A stretch of 64,000 bases of DNA from Membranipora membranacea (taxonomy: Eukaryota; Bryozoa; Gymnolaemata; Cheilostomatida; Membraniporidae): the NCBI GenBank assembly GCA_914767715.1, contig OU612067.1, positions 24,278,162 through 24,342,161 of the forward strand. The letters run 5' to 3'. Positions 42,102 through 54,137 of the stretch are shown piece by piece. Made by a program: the position numbers and the translations under genes. Positions within the stretch are counted from its first letter, which is position 1, and each line of letters opens with the position of its first letter. Below the pieces are notes generated by a model. The model made no database searches. It was not told where the DNA came from and was given only the letters and a program-made list of their open reading frames with translations.

Positions 42102-45100
42102 GATAAAGGAGTCTTGTGTGAGATAATAGGTTGTGAGATTGCTGGATGTGAGCATGATTATGCTAAGGTAACACCGCCTGCCGCCATCCCACAACCACCT
42201 AAGGAGCAGCCAGCAATATCTACGCCAGCAGCACAATCCCGCATCAGTTCTGTCTTGTCAGATTCCAGGACAACATTATTGATTACTGTATGTCATTTCT
42301 GGACAAAATAGACAAAATTACACTTTTAAGAATGAGATTGATGTGTTGAGTGATTTAATTGCAAGGAAAGTCAGCAATACATTTCTTCAAGCAAGGAGTT
42401 GCTCATTCTAATGAACTAAAAACTGTCAAGTAGAAACCAATCTTTATTAATAAGTCCCTGGAGTTCTTGTCTGACAAAAAAGAGTACACAACTGGCAACA
42501 GGAAAATTGTATCATAAGATTTTGCATTTTCATTGGCGGTTCTATATACCATCTATCAGTTTAATCAATATTTTAGCTTGGCGGCCAACAGCTGAGGAGG
42601 TGGATGATATATCATTACGTTAAACTTTATTATCTAAAGTTAGCAGCATATAATTCCTGAAAAATGCCTATAAAACATTGAGATGTGAAAATATGAGGCG
42701 ATGTTGCCTATACATTGATGTCCTGCGGATAATAAGTCCATAACACGACCATTATCTCTTAATTACAGTGGGTCGACCTACAATGTTGTACATGGCTTCC
42801 TAGATTCGTTTGGAGTTGCATCTGTATCGTCAGAGATTTTTCTACTGGTTCCAGGCACAGTATATGATTCCAACTGTAGACAGGATGTACAGTGAGCAGG
42901 AGCAGGAGATACTGATAAAGATGAAAGAGAGAGGTAAGGCATTAACCAGTAATAAAATTAATTATTGTTTGAAGTATAAATCTCTATCTCTATATATACA
43001 AATTTATACTATATAGTGAATACTACACTGTCAATTCATTTGGAACAAAGTTCACTATAACAAAGCAAGCTCTTCACTCTTGCAATGGAAACCATGCCTT
43101 ATTTAATCACTCATTAATTCTAATAATTTACATAATTTCTAATAACTATTTCTTAGATGAACGTGTAGTTGTGACAGGTGATGGTCGATTCGACTCACCC
43201 GGACATTCGGCCACATACTGCCACTATCTGTTCGTAGACCATGTAAGTAGAGCAGCCTTTTCCGGTCATGAGAGCATTGATTCCAACCAAGAATGAAGGC
43301 GATTGCCAACCGTCAGCAGCGCTTGATTGTACCAGGCTTATCGATATAGTCTAACATATTCACTGCACCTAAGAAAAGAAATAACAACCAAACGTTTATA
43401 TTTTAAACTATTAATTCTTCAATCTAAATTGTATATGCAGGAAACAGGAAAAGTGTGTAAAAGTATAGTAACACAGAGCAGCACTGTTGGGAGCGCAACT
43501 GCCGCTGAGAGAGCCAGTTTCATCAAGGGCTTGGAGGAGATCACCTCCGCAGAAGTCAAAGTAGGCTGTGTTGCTACTGATTGGCACACAGGTAAAATAT
43601 ACACTACGCATGTGATTCATTCAACGGAAAAGGGATATACACATTGTTAGCTTATGAGTAGTAAATTGTGAAATTTTATGGATTTTCCATGAAATATTGG
43701 TTTGTAGATCCACACCGAACACAAAGCGACCCATAAAATAACGATGATAATATTTGCTATTATTTGTTCTTCATAGGAATAGGTGGCTACATGAGAACAG
43801 TCCATCCAGACAAAAACCACCAACTAGATGTGTGGCACGTATGCAAGGGTTTCGTAAAGAAACTCATTGCTGGTGCCACAAATGAGGTAAGAACTTAGGT
43901 CAATATAAATAACTTTCATGCATTTTCCTACTCGGAGAAAGGTCTTATGTAGAAGCTGTCATAGCATATTTTGATGCAAGCTCATGCCAAGTGGAATCAA
44001 AATTCAGGTTAAGTCATGCCATGATAATAGAGATAACTACAGATTTATTTCAGATATATATATTGGCGGTTTTGTAGAACAAGAAGAAACTCCTCCCCTG
44101 GATCAAACACATTACCAACCACATGTGGTATGCCGTATAAAACTGTAGTGGAGACCCGGACATGCTGGTTCATATTTTTCGCTCTTGCCGGTTTCATGTG
44201 GTGAATAAGCATGAGTTTGAGGGGTATGATACTATCAAACGGTGCCTACACGAACCAATGTCCAGGTAAGAGGAATGATTGACATGACTGAATGCTGGAA
44301 AAATATCAGACATGATCCATATTTTAAAGTTGTCCTCTCGTGTTTTCATTACCTAAAGAGAGGGCAACTTTGTGAACATCTGAATACAAATATTTATAGG
44401 GATCATGAACTAAAGTAATCTGTTGGCTCCCAGATTGCTATTTCTGTCCACTTGTGACAACAGTTTCACTTACCTGCCAATATCATTTGTAGAGATGAAA
44501 TTCGTCAATGGGAGTGGCTCGAGATGGGCAGCCCTGCCCACAATCTTCTAATTACGGAGCTGGAGAAACCTCACTTCCGGAAATCTCTAGCTAAATTGTC
44601 AGATTCAATCCACACTGGTCAGTCAGTACACCACACAAGCTTCTCCGTATACATACAACTATTGCCAACATTGAATTATAATATAATGGTGAAATTAATT
44701 GTGTGACAGGGCATTGATCTAACCAACAACCACAATACACGGACAAATCTTATGGGATAGACATCACATTTATTTCAATTAAGATCCTCCAAGTTTTATA
44801 CACATCATGAATGGTCCAGAGGAATCTGGATAGCCTAATACTACTTCTAATCTAATCTACTTACAGGGACAATTGAGAACATCAATAGCTTGACAAACAA
44901 GTACGCTCCAAAGAGACTCAACTTTGAAATGCCCTCGTTCCAGGCTCGTGTCAGACTAGCAGTCATTGATCACAACAAGTACACTGGTCGCCCGGTGCTG
45001 CTCGGTGAGTTACGCTTCAACATTTCGAAAGTGCTAAAAAATAAATGGAAATTACCGTTCGACTTAGATGCTTTTGACCATATGTACAAGATACCAATCA

Positions 45101-46179
45101 CAGCTGGCCGAGTATTGATCACAAGATCAGATTGGGGAATTAAAATGCAATCGTCTAATATGTCCAGCTTGTGAGATGGTTTTTTTCCTCCATCCACCGA
45201 TGTTTAAATATTAAAGTCCATTTGTTTTGCTAAACAGATGACGACGGAGAGATGAAAGTGAAAAGAACTTGGAACAAGTTCTCCAAAGAGTGGCTCTGTG
45301 CCAGGGGGTGTACGAGAAGAAATCTCGTAACTTTGTCAAACTTCTGACTGCTGAGGTGTTAGATGCAGCTCAAGAACCAACTCAGAGAAAGCGTCCAGTA
45401 AGTAACTTAGAATTAATCATCCTGAGCGGAAAATCGCATGATATCCTGTGCGGTGTAATACTATATGCAACAAAAACACATTTACTAGTGTGTTGCTGCA
45501 ATGTTAAATTCAATGGAAAAACGAAATGCATCTGATCGATACTGGTAAGTAAACCTCTTTCTTCCAATTTAAAATAAATCAACCATATCTGCGTTAGGCT
45601 AGATCAGCTTATGATTTCCATTTTTTCCAGGATACCCAAAAAGTGAAACCAGCTCGAGTAACCCCACCAACTCATGAGCAGCTCAGGAAAGACTTCATCA
45701 GTCGAATGAAGAAGTAAGTAAAAGAGGCAATCTCACGTGGCGACCACGGGTGCATGAGGGGTCAGAATCCCCTGTTGTCACTGAGGTGGCGAGCCAGCCG
45801 GCAGTAGGGGAGGGAGGAAAACGTCTGAGCAAACTGAAACCGGGAGGTGGGCCTTCAGCATCAGGCTTCACGTGCCGCCCTCTGTGAATAAGCAATTAGC
45901 ATTCATTCATTATGAGCAACAACAATATAATTGACAATAGTTATCAAAGCTTATGAAAAATGATACGGTAATGCTACTTGGTAAAACTGATGGATGCTTT
46001 CGAAATTCAACGGCTATGAAATAGTAATGATACATTTGAGCTTGTTAGCAGTGTATTTATCATTAACTTACCACGAACAGGGTATAATGTTATTACAACC
46101 AGTACACAGATCAGAGATCATGAGAGAGACTACTGTAAGGATGTCCTGTCATATGAAGGCCTGCTGATGGCTGATCAAG
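42102..46179 (+). pseudogene. DDE-transposase-like gene, ten exons, inactivated
   Basis: Likely exons, each with AG/GT borders: 42102-42287, 42769-42933, 43157-43242, 43441-43591, 43777-43886, 44078-44265, 44493-44617, 44867-45004, 45238-45397, 45631-45713 and possibly 46081-46179. The first exon is the weakest assignment. Exon 43157 reads VVVTGDGRFDSPGHSA and exon 43777 reads DVWHVCKG, signatures I know from a widespread uncharacterised, probably transposon-derived family of fish and invertebrate genomes. The D of GDGRFDSPG and the D of ATDWH are plausible catalytic acids; that pair is inference, and the usual R after TD is W here. Breaks: a TAA at 44138-44140 inside exon 44078; a one-base frameshift near 42835 (SSEIF then YWFQAQY); and another near 45305 (KEWLCA then VYEKKS). 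The coding-like exons show it was once a spliced gene. The superfamily (perhaps Kolobok-like) is uncertain. Confidence 0.7.
45728..45890. mobile_element. GC-rich insert in an intron, SINE- or MITE-like
   Basis: A block of about 160 bp in the intron after exon 45631-45713 is strikingly richer in G and C than all around it. It has a CACGTG near each end (about 45734 and 45869) and is followed by GCATTCATTCATT. It has no open frame of note and no clean inverted termini. A short mobile element is the simplest guess. Confidence 0.25.
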
Positions 46180-46273
46180 GTATCAACGTCATAATATGAT
46201 CAAGGTCTCATAAAGTCTCTTAATTATATTACCACTATTTTACATCAACTATGAGACTATTGTTTGGTAGTTG

Positions 46274-47236
46274 TGTCGCATCCACACATCAGATCAAAGG
46301 GTTGTCATAGCAATCGAGGACGATTGCAACTAAGGGAGTGCAGATGTCGCATACACAGCAACAAACAGGATAATTTCTATATCAACAACAGTACACTAAA
46401 ACCTCGACTTGAGGACAAGCAGTTACCAGCCAATGCATATCACCTCGAATCGAGGACAGGCAAATATATGCAAATCTAAATTCTATTCTTAATACCAGTG
46501 CCACCCTAACGCCATAACCGTGACAACCATGACAATGCAGTTAAGGTGGCGCCAACAGAGACAATTCAGAATTAGCAACTCTTGTGGCCGATCATTCCAC
46601 GCTTGCGGCCGATCGACCCACGCTTGCGGCCGATCAACCCTCTTTTTGCGGCAATTGAGAAATGTGTTTTATTCTTGTTTTTGCTGGTGTACGTCAGCAG
46701 TTTTTCTAATATGTCTGGAACCATGCTATATAAGAGCATGGTTCACCAATGGAAAGCATGATTGATTTGTTTGGCGACCCTCTGGTCGTCAAGCAGCGGT
46801 CTTTGTTTGCAACTTAATTTTGGAGACAGGTCAGTTTTTTAAACATGAAAGTTTTACAGTTTTTATCATAATATTTTCTTTTATTGTACATTAGTGATAT
46901 TTATAGGGAAATAGAACTTGCCTTATTATTTGATAATGGCACAGTATAACATTATTGGTTGGATTATCTATACCATCAACTAATTGAGTTAAATGAATTA
47001 AATCCAGCATGCATGGCATCATTGACTAGAAAGTATGACTTGTAGAAATAAGACATGCATTGTTTAAGTTGAATTGCGTTTGATGTTAAACTTGATAAGA
47101 ATTGAAAGACATGCTCTTGAGAGATCGCATGTAAATAAGTCAGTGTCACAGAGTGAGAATCATCATACCGAGCTCGTGAGCACAGATCTCAGTAGCGGAG
47201 AGTTAATGTGGTGACTCCATAACCCGGAATCCCACA
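46274..47236 (+). mobile_element. Probable solo LTR, 963 bp, with GTTG target duplication
   Basis: The insert starts TGTCGCA and ends CCCACA (TGT...ACA ends) and is flanked by GTTG at 46270-46273 and 47237-47240. The paralogous site at 54064-54095 has no insert, so the empty site is visible in the same window. A TATATAAGA box lies at about 46729, inside the dyad GAACCATGC...GCATGGTTC. Upstream of it is a three-fold 21-bp direct repeat. No internal retrotransposon genes are present, hence a solo LTR. The strand is inferred from the TATA box. It sits in the last exon of a decayed BRICHOS copy. Confidence 0.6.
46581..46643 (+). promoter_or_regulatory. Three 21-bp direct repeats in the presumed LTR U3
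   Basis: Units run CTTGTGGCCGATCATTCCACG, then two closer copies reading CTTGCGGCCGATC followed by GACCCACG and AACCCT. They are GC-rich, hold CGGCCG or its variant, and lie about 90 bp upstream of the TATA-like box. This resembles tandem enhancer elements found in many LTRs; regulatory function is inference. Confidence 0.4.
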
Positions 47237-47240
47237 GTTG

Positions 47241-48421
47241 TAGTTGTAGTTGTAACATTGTTTCAATAGTAGTAGTTGTTTGTCTTTTCTTCATTTTTCC
47301 GACTATAAGAAAGTGGAAAGTGTTGTGGTTGTGTGTGTGAGTAGAAATAATAATTGATAATTTTTCCGATCGTTAATCTGTTGCTAAAAAAAATGCCAAA
47401 TTTCTTCACTTCTTCAATTGAAATGTCTGAATTGCTGCCAAGGCTTCGCTAGGCCTTCTTTGACACAGGCTAATTTATTTATGACAAAGCCTATGCAGCT
47501 AATTAAAATTTTTATAAAGCTGTCATTTTAACTATATCATTGAACCTTTTCAAATAGTGGAAGATGAATGTTACCTTGGTGAGCGGACTTTGCTTCAAAC
47601 AATTATATTTACCTTATTTAGGTAATGAGCCCTAAATGTGCCGTCAATTTCTTTATAAGTGACTAAGTTGTCTTCTTTGTAAAATGATATTTCCTCTGCC
47701 TTCTTTCTCTTGAAATATAATTTGAAGCATTAAAATATGCAAACATAGGCAATGGCCTCACCACGACACATCAGCAATCCGTCTGAACACACTAGATGTA
47801 ATGGAAAAATGTCAAATCAGGTATGGGCCCGTAGTCTGTGAGGATTGATATTTTTACTTGTACAAAAACAAAGATTATAAGCTTGATGTGCGGCTTTTTC
47901 TTAACAATGCCTTGACCTTGTTGGGCGTTGTCCAAAAATGGAGAGTTTATGCAAAAAAATATTGAGAACACAATCGGTACCCTAAATGAGTTTGGGGAGC
48001 AATTTAAAAATTATTGTCAAGCCACTATCACGAGATGTCTAGGCATTCGGACGAATTCTATGGCTATCATGTCTTATCAAATCAAAAGAAAACACTCCCA
48101 TATTTTGTCCCTAAAAAATTAATTCCTAAAGTAAAGTAAATAACTGCTGACACTGTTATAGTCAGCAGCAAAGTTAAAATGATAGTGGTGAACACCAATA
48201 TCATAGGATATTGGCTGCCGCCTCTAGCGGTCTTCTTAGTCTCAATATCCTACAGCAAGATCAGTAGAGGTTTACTGTTGCCACTTCATTTATTACAAGT
48301 CAATCCCAGAACACAGGTGGACTGTGCACGTTGAAATACAGCAATTACAAACTATCCCAAAATCTTCTAGCTATGAAAATCATTGCATCCCAAAATATGC
48401 ACCCTGTGCTACACTTACCAT
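47241..48421 (-). pseudogene. BRICHOS-family gene remnant, copy 1
   Basis: Read on the minus strand: ATG at 48421-48419 followed by GTAAGTG; exon 2 from 48249, keeping the membrane segment but cut off near 48137; the third exon (47613-47708), open for 32 codons; only the last few codons of the core BRICHOS exon (near 47573-47583); and an exon 4 remnant from 47302 that loses the threonine frame and is split by the LTR. The conserved aspartate in AHDLNK of the intact copy is Y here (AHYLNK), from GAC to TAC. Two deletions, the LTR and the missing second cysteine region make this non-functional. Confidence 0.8.
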
Positions 48422-49440
48422 TGCAGTACTAACGTCTCACTTTTTGTATAGGTTGACTGCTCTGTTCCTCTTTGTGAATACCTCACCAAAGATGAGTTTT
48501 TGTCTTTAAAATTGGAAGTTTATCATGATAACATAGAACGCTGGCGTAACTATATCACTATGACATCATGCCAATCTATTAATCCCAATAATCAGTAAAT
48601 TACATTGTTTCTCTTTGGATTGACTTTTGTGACAAGGTCAGGGTGGACGTAGCAACACCCTCTACTGCATCTGAAGAGAGCCTCAGGCTAGATTAACATT
48701 GAAAATGGACAATGGACAATTAATCTTTCCCGCACTTGTCAGAGAATCTTTATCACTTGATATTATTTAATATTATTTTCTCATCTCCGCTTTCTCATAA
48801 GTCTTTTTGATAGTGCCAAAACAGAAAGATGACATTTTGAACACCAGCTGCAAAGTTGTTCAAACCGTGATACTGTTGCTGAGTCATCATCTAAATCTAC
48901 CCGTCGTCATAACCAATGTTTTTGTGTGATAGTAGATAGTTGAGACACACCATTACTGTGCATTATGTGATTGCTTGTATCATGGTATCTATCTGTAGAT
49001 GGATAACCGTTATGTATATTGAGTTGAAAGTTGAGTTGAAAGTTGAGGAAACTCTCTAAAGGAGGAAAACGAGCGAGGATTATTATTATTAATATTCAAC
49101 CCCTCAATGTGTCACTGATCATAAGCTTTCGTCTTCCCTGAAAATGAAAAACATACCACTTTTGTCTGGGTATCTATTATGTCTCCTCAGATCCGGTAGA
49201 GGGGGTAGCTTCGTCCCACCCTGACCTTGTGACAAAAGTCAATCCAAAGAGAAACAATATATTATATTGATTATTGAGATTAATAGACTGGCATGATGTC
49301 ATAGTGATATAGTTACGCTAGCGGTATATGTTATCATGATCAACTTCCAATATTAAAGACAAAAACTCCTCTTTGGTGAGGCATTCACAAAGAGGAGCAG
49401 AGCAGTCAACCTATACAAAAAGTGAGACGTTGGTACTGCA

Positions 49441-49818
49441 ATGGTAAATGTAGCACAGGGTGCAATTTCCGCGTTGCGATGATTTTCATAGTTAGAAGAT
49501 TTTGGGATAGTGTGTAATTCCTGCATTTCAACGTGCCCTGTCCACCTGTGTTCTGGGATTGACTTGTAACAAATGAAGTGGCAACAGAAAACCTCGACTG
49601 ATCTTGTTGCAGGATATTGAGACTAAGAAGACTGGTAGAGGCGGCAGCCAATATCCTATGATATTGGTGTTCACCACTATCGTTTTAACTTTGCTGCTGA
49701 CTATAAAGCTTCTGCAGTTATTTACTTATCTGTGTGGCAGCGGAATACAGTCAGCCAACTGAAGAACACAGTACCAGACACAGTGAGACATGGAACTCTG
49801 CAGTCGGACACCGATGGG
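49441..49818 (+). pseudogene. BRICHOS-family gene fragment, copy 2 (5' exons only)
   Basis: ATG at 49441-49443 is followed directly by the donor GTAAATG. Exon 2 runs 49613-49818 between TTGCAG and GTATGTT. It is 206 bases against 207 in the intact copy: ACTATAAAGCTTCTGC replaces ACTATAACAGTGTCAGC, which shifts the frame within the membrane segment. The BRICHOS exons are absent because the block ends in satellite at 50317. It is a dead fragment whose intact relative is at 54064-56211. Confidence 0.8.
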
Positions 49819-50115
49819 GTATGTTAATGAGTCTATTGTTTTATCACTTCCTCTAGTTAACCAACTATCAAATCTTATTGGGCAAGCCATTAAGGTATTG
49901 TCATGGCTCAAACCAATTATGTTGTTTCATATATCATTGTAAAACTACGCTCCAAACACTAATCAGCTGAAGTCTTCCGAAATTGGTCATCCTGCTATGA
50001 CAAGGTGTAAACGACTAAGATTATGCTTCTGATAAATCACCTATGATATTATGTGGGAAGGATAATACATCTTTAGGAATCATCTTTTTAGGGAGAAAAT
50101 ATGGTAGTGTTTTCT

Positions 50116-50244
50116 TTAAATTTGATAAGACATGATAGCCATAGAAGTAGTTCCAATGCCCAGACCTCTGGTGGAAGTGGCTTGAGAATAATTTTTAAAT
50201 TGCTCTCCAAACTCATTTGGGGTACCGATTGTTTTCTCAATGTT
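50116..50244 (-). other. Conserved 42-codon open segment, copy in inverted block
   Basis: On the minus strand this 129-base segment reads NIEKTIGTPNEFGEQFKNYS and onward to a TAA. The same length and stop are found at 55404-55532 and a closely related frame at 47958-48061. It lies inside intron 2 of the BRICHOS gene, on the opposite strand. I do not recognise the product. It may be a fossil coding exon of a mobile element or of a nested gene. Confidence 0.35.
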
Positions 50245-50317
50245 TTTTTTGCATAAACACTCCAGTTTTGGACGACATCCAACAAGGTCAAGGTATTGTC
50301 AAGTAAACGCCGCACAG

Positions 50318-51800
50318 CACGCTTTTTTTTCGCTAGGATCGAAAAATAGATTTGCTTCTAACTCACCTCATGAGGAGGAGAAACTCCTGCTTATCGTGAA
50401 TCTGCAAACCATTTGGCTCTGCGGCTTTTCATTCCCCATCAGCGTCCGCTTTAATTAGGGTTTCTTTTGCTAAAAAAAACTACCCATACGGCAGCATTAA
50501 AAAATTAAAACTCTGTTGAATAATTATCAAACTCTGACCCGTTCATGCTCTTATCGGCCTCATTCAAAATCCAGAATATTGGAATCCTCGGATTGATAGG
50601 GGGGTAATTTAGCTGACTTGAAATTTGCAAAGTTATACCAAGGGTGGGTATCACGCTTTTTTTCGCTCGGATCGAAAAATGGATTGGCTTCTAACTCACC
50701 TCTTGAGGAGGAGCAACTCCTGCTTATCTCAAATCTGCAATCGTTTGGCTCTGCGGCTTTTCATTCTCCATCAGCGTCCGCTTTAGTTAGGGTCACTTTT
50801 GCTCAAAAAAACATGCCATACGGCAGCATTAAAAAAGTTAAAACTCTGTTGAATCTTTATCAAACTCCGACCAGTATGTGGTTTTATCGGCCTTATTCAA
50901 AATCCAAAATCTTCGAATCCTTGAATTAATAGGGGGTAATTTAGCTGACTTGAAATTTGCAAAGTTATTCCAAGTATGCGTATCACGCTTTTTTTCGCTC
51001 GGCTATAAAAATAGATTTGCTTTTAACTCACCTTATGAGGAGGAGCAACTCCTGCTTATCTTAAAACCGCAAACCGTTTGGCGCTGCGGCTTTTCAATCT
51101 CCATCAGCGTCCGCTTTAATTGTGGTCATTTTTGCTAAAAAAAAACAAGCCATACGGCAGCATTAAAAAATTAAAACTCTGTTGAATCTTTATCAAACTC
51201 TGACCCGTTCATGCTCTTATCGGCCTTATTCAAAATCCAAAAAATTCGAATCCTCGAATTAGTAGGGCGGTAATTAAGCTGACTTGAAAATTGCAATATT
51301 ATACCAAGGGTTGGTATCACGCTTTGTTTTTGCATAGATCAAAATATAGATTTACTTCAAACTAACCTCATGAGGAGGAGCAACTTCTGCTTATCTTGAA
51401 TCTGCGAACTTTTTGGCTCTGCGGCTTTGCATTCTCCGTCAGCGTCCGATTTAATTAGGGTCACTTTTGAAAAAAAAACCATCCCATACGGCAGCATTAA
51501 AAAATGAAAACTCTGTTGAATCTTCATTAATCTCTGACCAGTTTAAGCTCATATCGGCCTTATTCAAAATCCAGAATGTTGGAATCCTAGGAATAATAGG
51601 GGGGTAATTAAGCTGACTTGAAATTTGCAATATTATACCAAGGGTTGGTATCACGCTGTGTTTTCGCTCGTTTCGAAAAATAATATATTTGCTTCTAACT
51701 CAACTCATGAGACGGAAGAACTCCTGCTTATCTTGAATGTGCAAACCGCTTGGCTCTGCAGCTTTTCAATCTCCATCAGCGTCCGGTTTAATTAGGGTCA
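50318..51800 (-). repeat. Inverted, diverged satellite patch, ~4.5 monomers
   Basis: The plus strand here carries the reverse complement of the main array unit (CTAACTCACCTCATGAGGAG, then TCAGCGTCCG, then CATACGGCAGCAT). Divergence is high, with many point changes and indels. Variants such as AAATTTGCAA and GGCTCTGCGGC match the edge monomers at 39.8-41.1 kb rather than the array core. It abuts copy 2 of the BRICHOS block on the left and ends at TAGGGTCACCAGC on the right. Confidence 0.93.
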
Positions 51801-53997
51801 CCAGCTGTTTTTACTTTCTTTTCAGCATAATGTTATTTAAATTATTTCATGGAGAGATTCCTTCACTGATTCAGGGAAAGCTGACTGAACATGGTGACAG
51901 GTGTCCAGTTTTTTGACCATTCATTCTGCCGTATAGATTATTGGTATACTTGACAATATGCTTGCCGATTTCAATACGTTAATATTTTTTAAGTATTTAT
52001 TTTTAAGGTACCGTGTATTTTGTCAATCTGGTCACAGAAGCATTAAAACCTAAAGTGTTTGCGAAGGAACAGGTTTTTGGTATCATTTTTGAGCTTGAAA
52101 TCAGATTTAGACAGCTATCACACTTACATTTGCATGAAAAATAAGTCTTCAGGGTAAATTGGTCTGGTAGGTTTGGGGGTTATAAGTTAACACTATTACA
52201 ACCCGCGCACAGCCTAACTAGTCCAGGCTTTTTGTGATGAGACTGCTGCTGGAGAAATACAGTATAGTATTATTAGTGACTATTGCATGACAAAGTCACT
52301 AACAAGTCTGTCGATGGCATAAAATTTCAAAGAAATTTTAATAATTTGTATGCACACTATTTGATGAGTTCAGACCGCTAATCAAAACAACCATCATTTT
52401 TGTTATGAGCCCATGTCAAAGAAAACATTAGAAGAACCACTGTACATTACAATCTATGACTGTGGCATTCCCTGTCTAAAGCTTTTCAAGTGTGATAACG
52501 AGTGATTTTCATTTTAGGCATGCAGCTGCAGCTTGTTTGCTTCGTTTAAATAAGATTACAATGGAGCAATGGATTCTTCCTGCCGACAAAGCCTTGCTTA
52601 TTTCAGATTTGCCCAAAAATGGTCCATGCAATGCTTTATAGTTTGTGCCAAATGTTGCGACAATATCCAAACGCTAGCCTCCCAAATGAGATCCATCTGA
52701 CGAATTAATTCAAAAACTTGACAAATTAATTTCCTAAGTGACTGATGTGTGCATTGACATAGGCTCTCATTTGACCTGCTGCACTCAGTCAGTAATATTG
52801 ATAGTCCATGTTTACATGTGCTGGGGATCTGTGATGCGCAGCACGGAGAAGATCCGATGTCAAAAAACAGAAGGTATTCCACCGCTAACACGATTTAGGA
52901 GGCAGTCAAATTTATTTACATTTTACATAACCCTGAAGTCTTAAATAACTAGATGACAAATTTATTTAGTTCAATTTACTATGTGACTTGTAAATTCTAG
53001 TTTTTGATGTAAACAACACAGTTTATTCGAGAAAATCTTGTGTGTGAAAAGATCAGAATATTTGGAAAAATTGTTGAAAAGATTATCAGAATTTCAAATC
53101 ACTCAGTATTAATCATCGTGTGCTTTGGATTTCACAGTCGTCTTAATTCCTGAAATGTCGAGATTTAAAAAAAGTTTTCTCTTAGATTAATGTGCAATTT
53201 GGGAATACATATTTCCAAGAAAAACATACAGTCTATCTGTGTAAGTTTTGCATCATCCATTGAAATTCTATTGTGAAACACTGATCATAAAGATAATAAT
53301 TGGAGCGTATCACTCGTTTTCAAGCGGGCTGAAGGCGGAGTTTGATTGGAAATCTTTATATTCAAAACCTTTGATACAATCCATGTAGCCCCGATCTCAT
53401 TTTATTAATCAAATAAATATAAACGAAGCGTTGAAATACTCTAGCGATGTAATCTATCGATCTGCCTTTATGTTGCCAATTTCTATCTCGAGCAGTAACC
53501 ATGGTTAACAGAAAATGTTGTATCTTTCAAATCACCGTGGGTTATTTCCAGTGGCTGAAGTCATACAGATCTAAACTTGAGTGGTGGGACTATCTCAGGA
53601 ATATTTTCCCTATGCTAATCACATTTAGCTAGAGCTGTAAATATTTGCCATGCTTGATTTTGATTGTTTACTTTGTCGTTCAATTATATAATGTTATACT
53701 ATATACTAATATTATATATGTTGTACTACCCCAATTTACCAGCTTAGCCACTCATTCATTCAATAGATAAATTCTGTATGTACTAAAAAGGTACAATTTT
53801 CAACAAGTGATCACAACTCCAAGGGGAAAAATAGTTCCTTTTTAGTACCTTCTCATCCAAACTTTGAGTGAAAATAACTCTTAACTGGGCCACAGACTGT
53901 TTTCGGACATAGAATAATGTTCTAAACTAGATGTTTTCTTTTGGATATGGTATATTTTGTCAGGACATTAATCAATGAAATAAAGTCAAAAAGATGC
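51801..53997. other. No gene recognised
   Basis: This is AT-rich unique sequence. There is one 97-codon minus-strand open frame (52598-52891), but it has no recognisable motif and no convincing splice context. A plus-strand frame near 52558 begins MEQWILPADKALLIS and stops after about 26 codons. I assign no function to either. Confidence 0.4.
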
Positions 53998-54063
53998 ATA
54001 TGTTCAAGGTCTCTTAAATCATGTCCCTAATTATGTTGCCACTATTTTACATCAACTGAGAGA

Positions 54064-54137
54064 CTACTGTTTAGAAATTGTAGTTGTAGTTGAAACAGTG
54101 ATGGTAGTAGTAGTAGTTGTAGTAACTGTTTGTCTTT
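54064..54137 (-). other. Threonine-rich beta-branched tail after KKR
   Basis: The last coding exon, after the basic site, encodes QTV, seven Thr, ITVS, four Thr, ISKQ and stop. Codons alternate ACT, ACA and ACC, so the stretch is a trinucleotide-like run at DNA level. In copy 1 the same DNA run persists but in another frame. A microsatellite origin is likely; whether the tail is selected is open. Confidence 0.7.

Larger units (their letters stand above)
46196..48840 (-). repeat. Duplicated BRICHOS block, copy 1 (deleted and interrupted)
   Basis: The sequence from ATGATCAAGGTCTC at 46196 to the CCAAAACAGAAAGATGAC segment near 48835 aligns in the same order with 53998-57360. Relative to that copy it has a 963-bp insertion (46274-47236), lacks about 339 bp of the region 54444-54782 and lacks about 345 bp of 55580-55925. 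It also forms an inverted repeat with 49190-50317, centred near 48.9 kb. Confidence 0.85.
49190..50317 (+). repeat. Duplicated BRICHOS block, copy 2, inverted and truncated
   Basis: This is the reverse complement of the 5' half of the block. It matches copy 1 (47.9-48.65 kb) and copy 3 (55.05-56.4 kb). Homology stops near 50317 at GCCGCACAGCA and inverted satellite sequence begins at once (CGCTTTTTTTTCGC). The inverted pair with copy 1 is separated by about 350-500 bp of less similar sequence. Confidence 0.85.

Noticed and set aside
43411-43620. Two minus-strand frames here as genes
   Set aside because: They are shadows of the plus-strand transposase-like exon 43441-43591.
48324-48509. 61-codon frame (and its copy at 56114-56317) as a conserved protein
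   Set aside because: It lies in intron 1 and the 5' flank of the BRICHOS copies, antisense, and is kept only because the block is duplicated.
52598-52891. 97-codon minus-strand frame as a gene
   Set aside because: No motif, no splice borders and no copy elsewhere in the window; compatible with chance.
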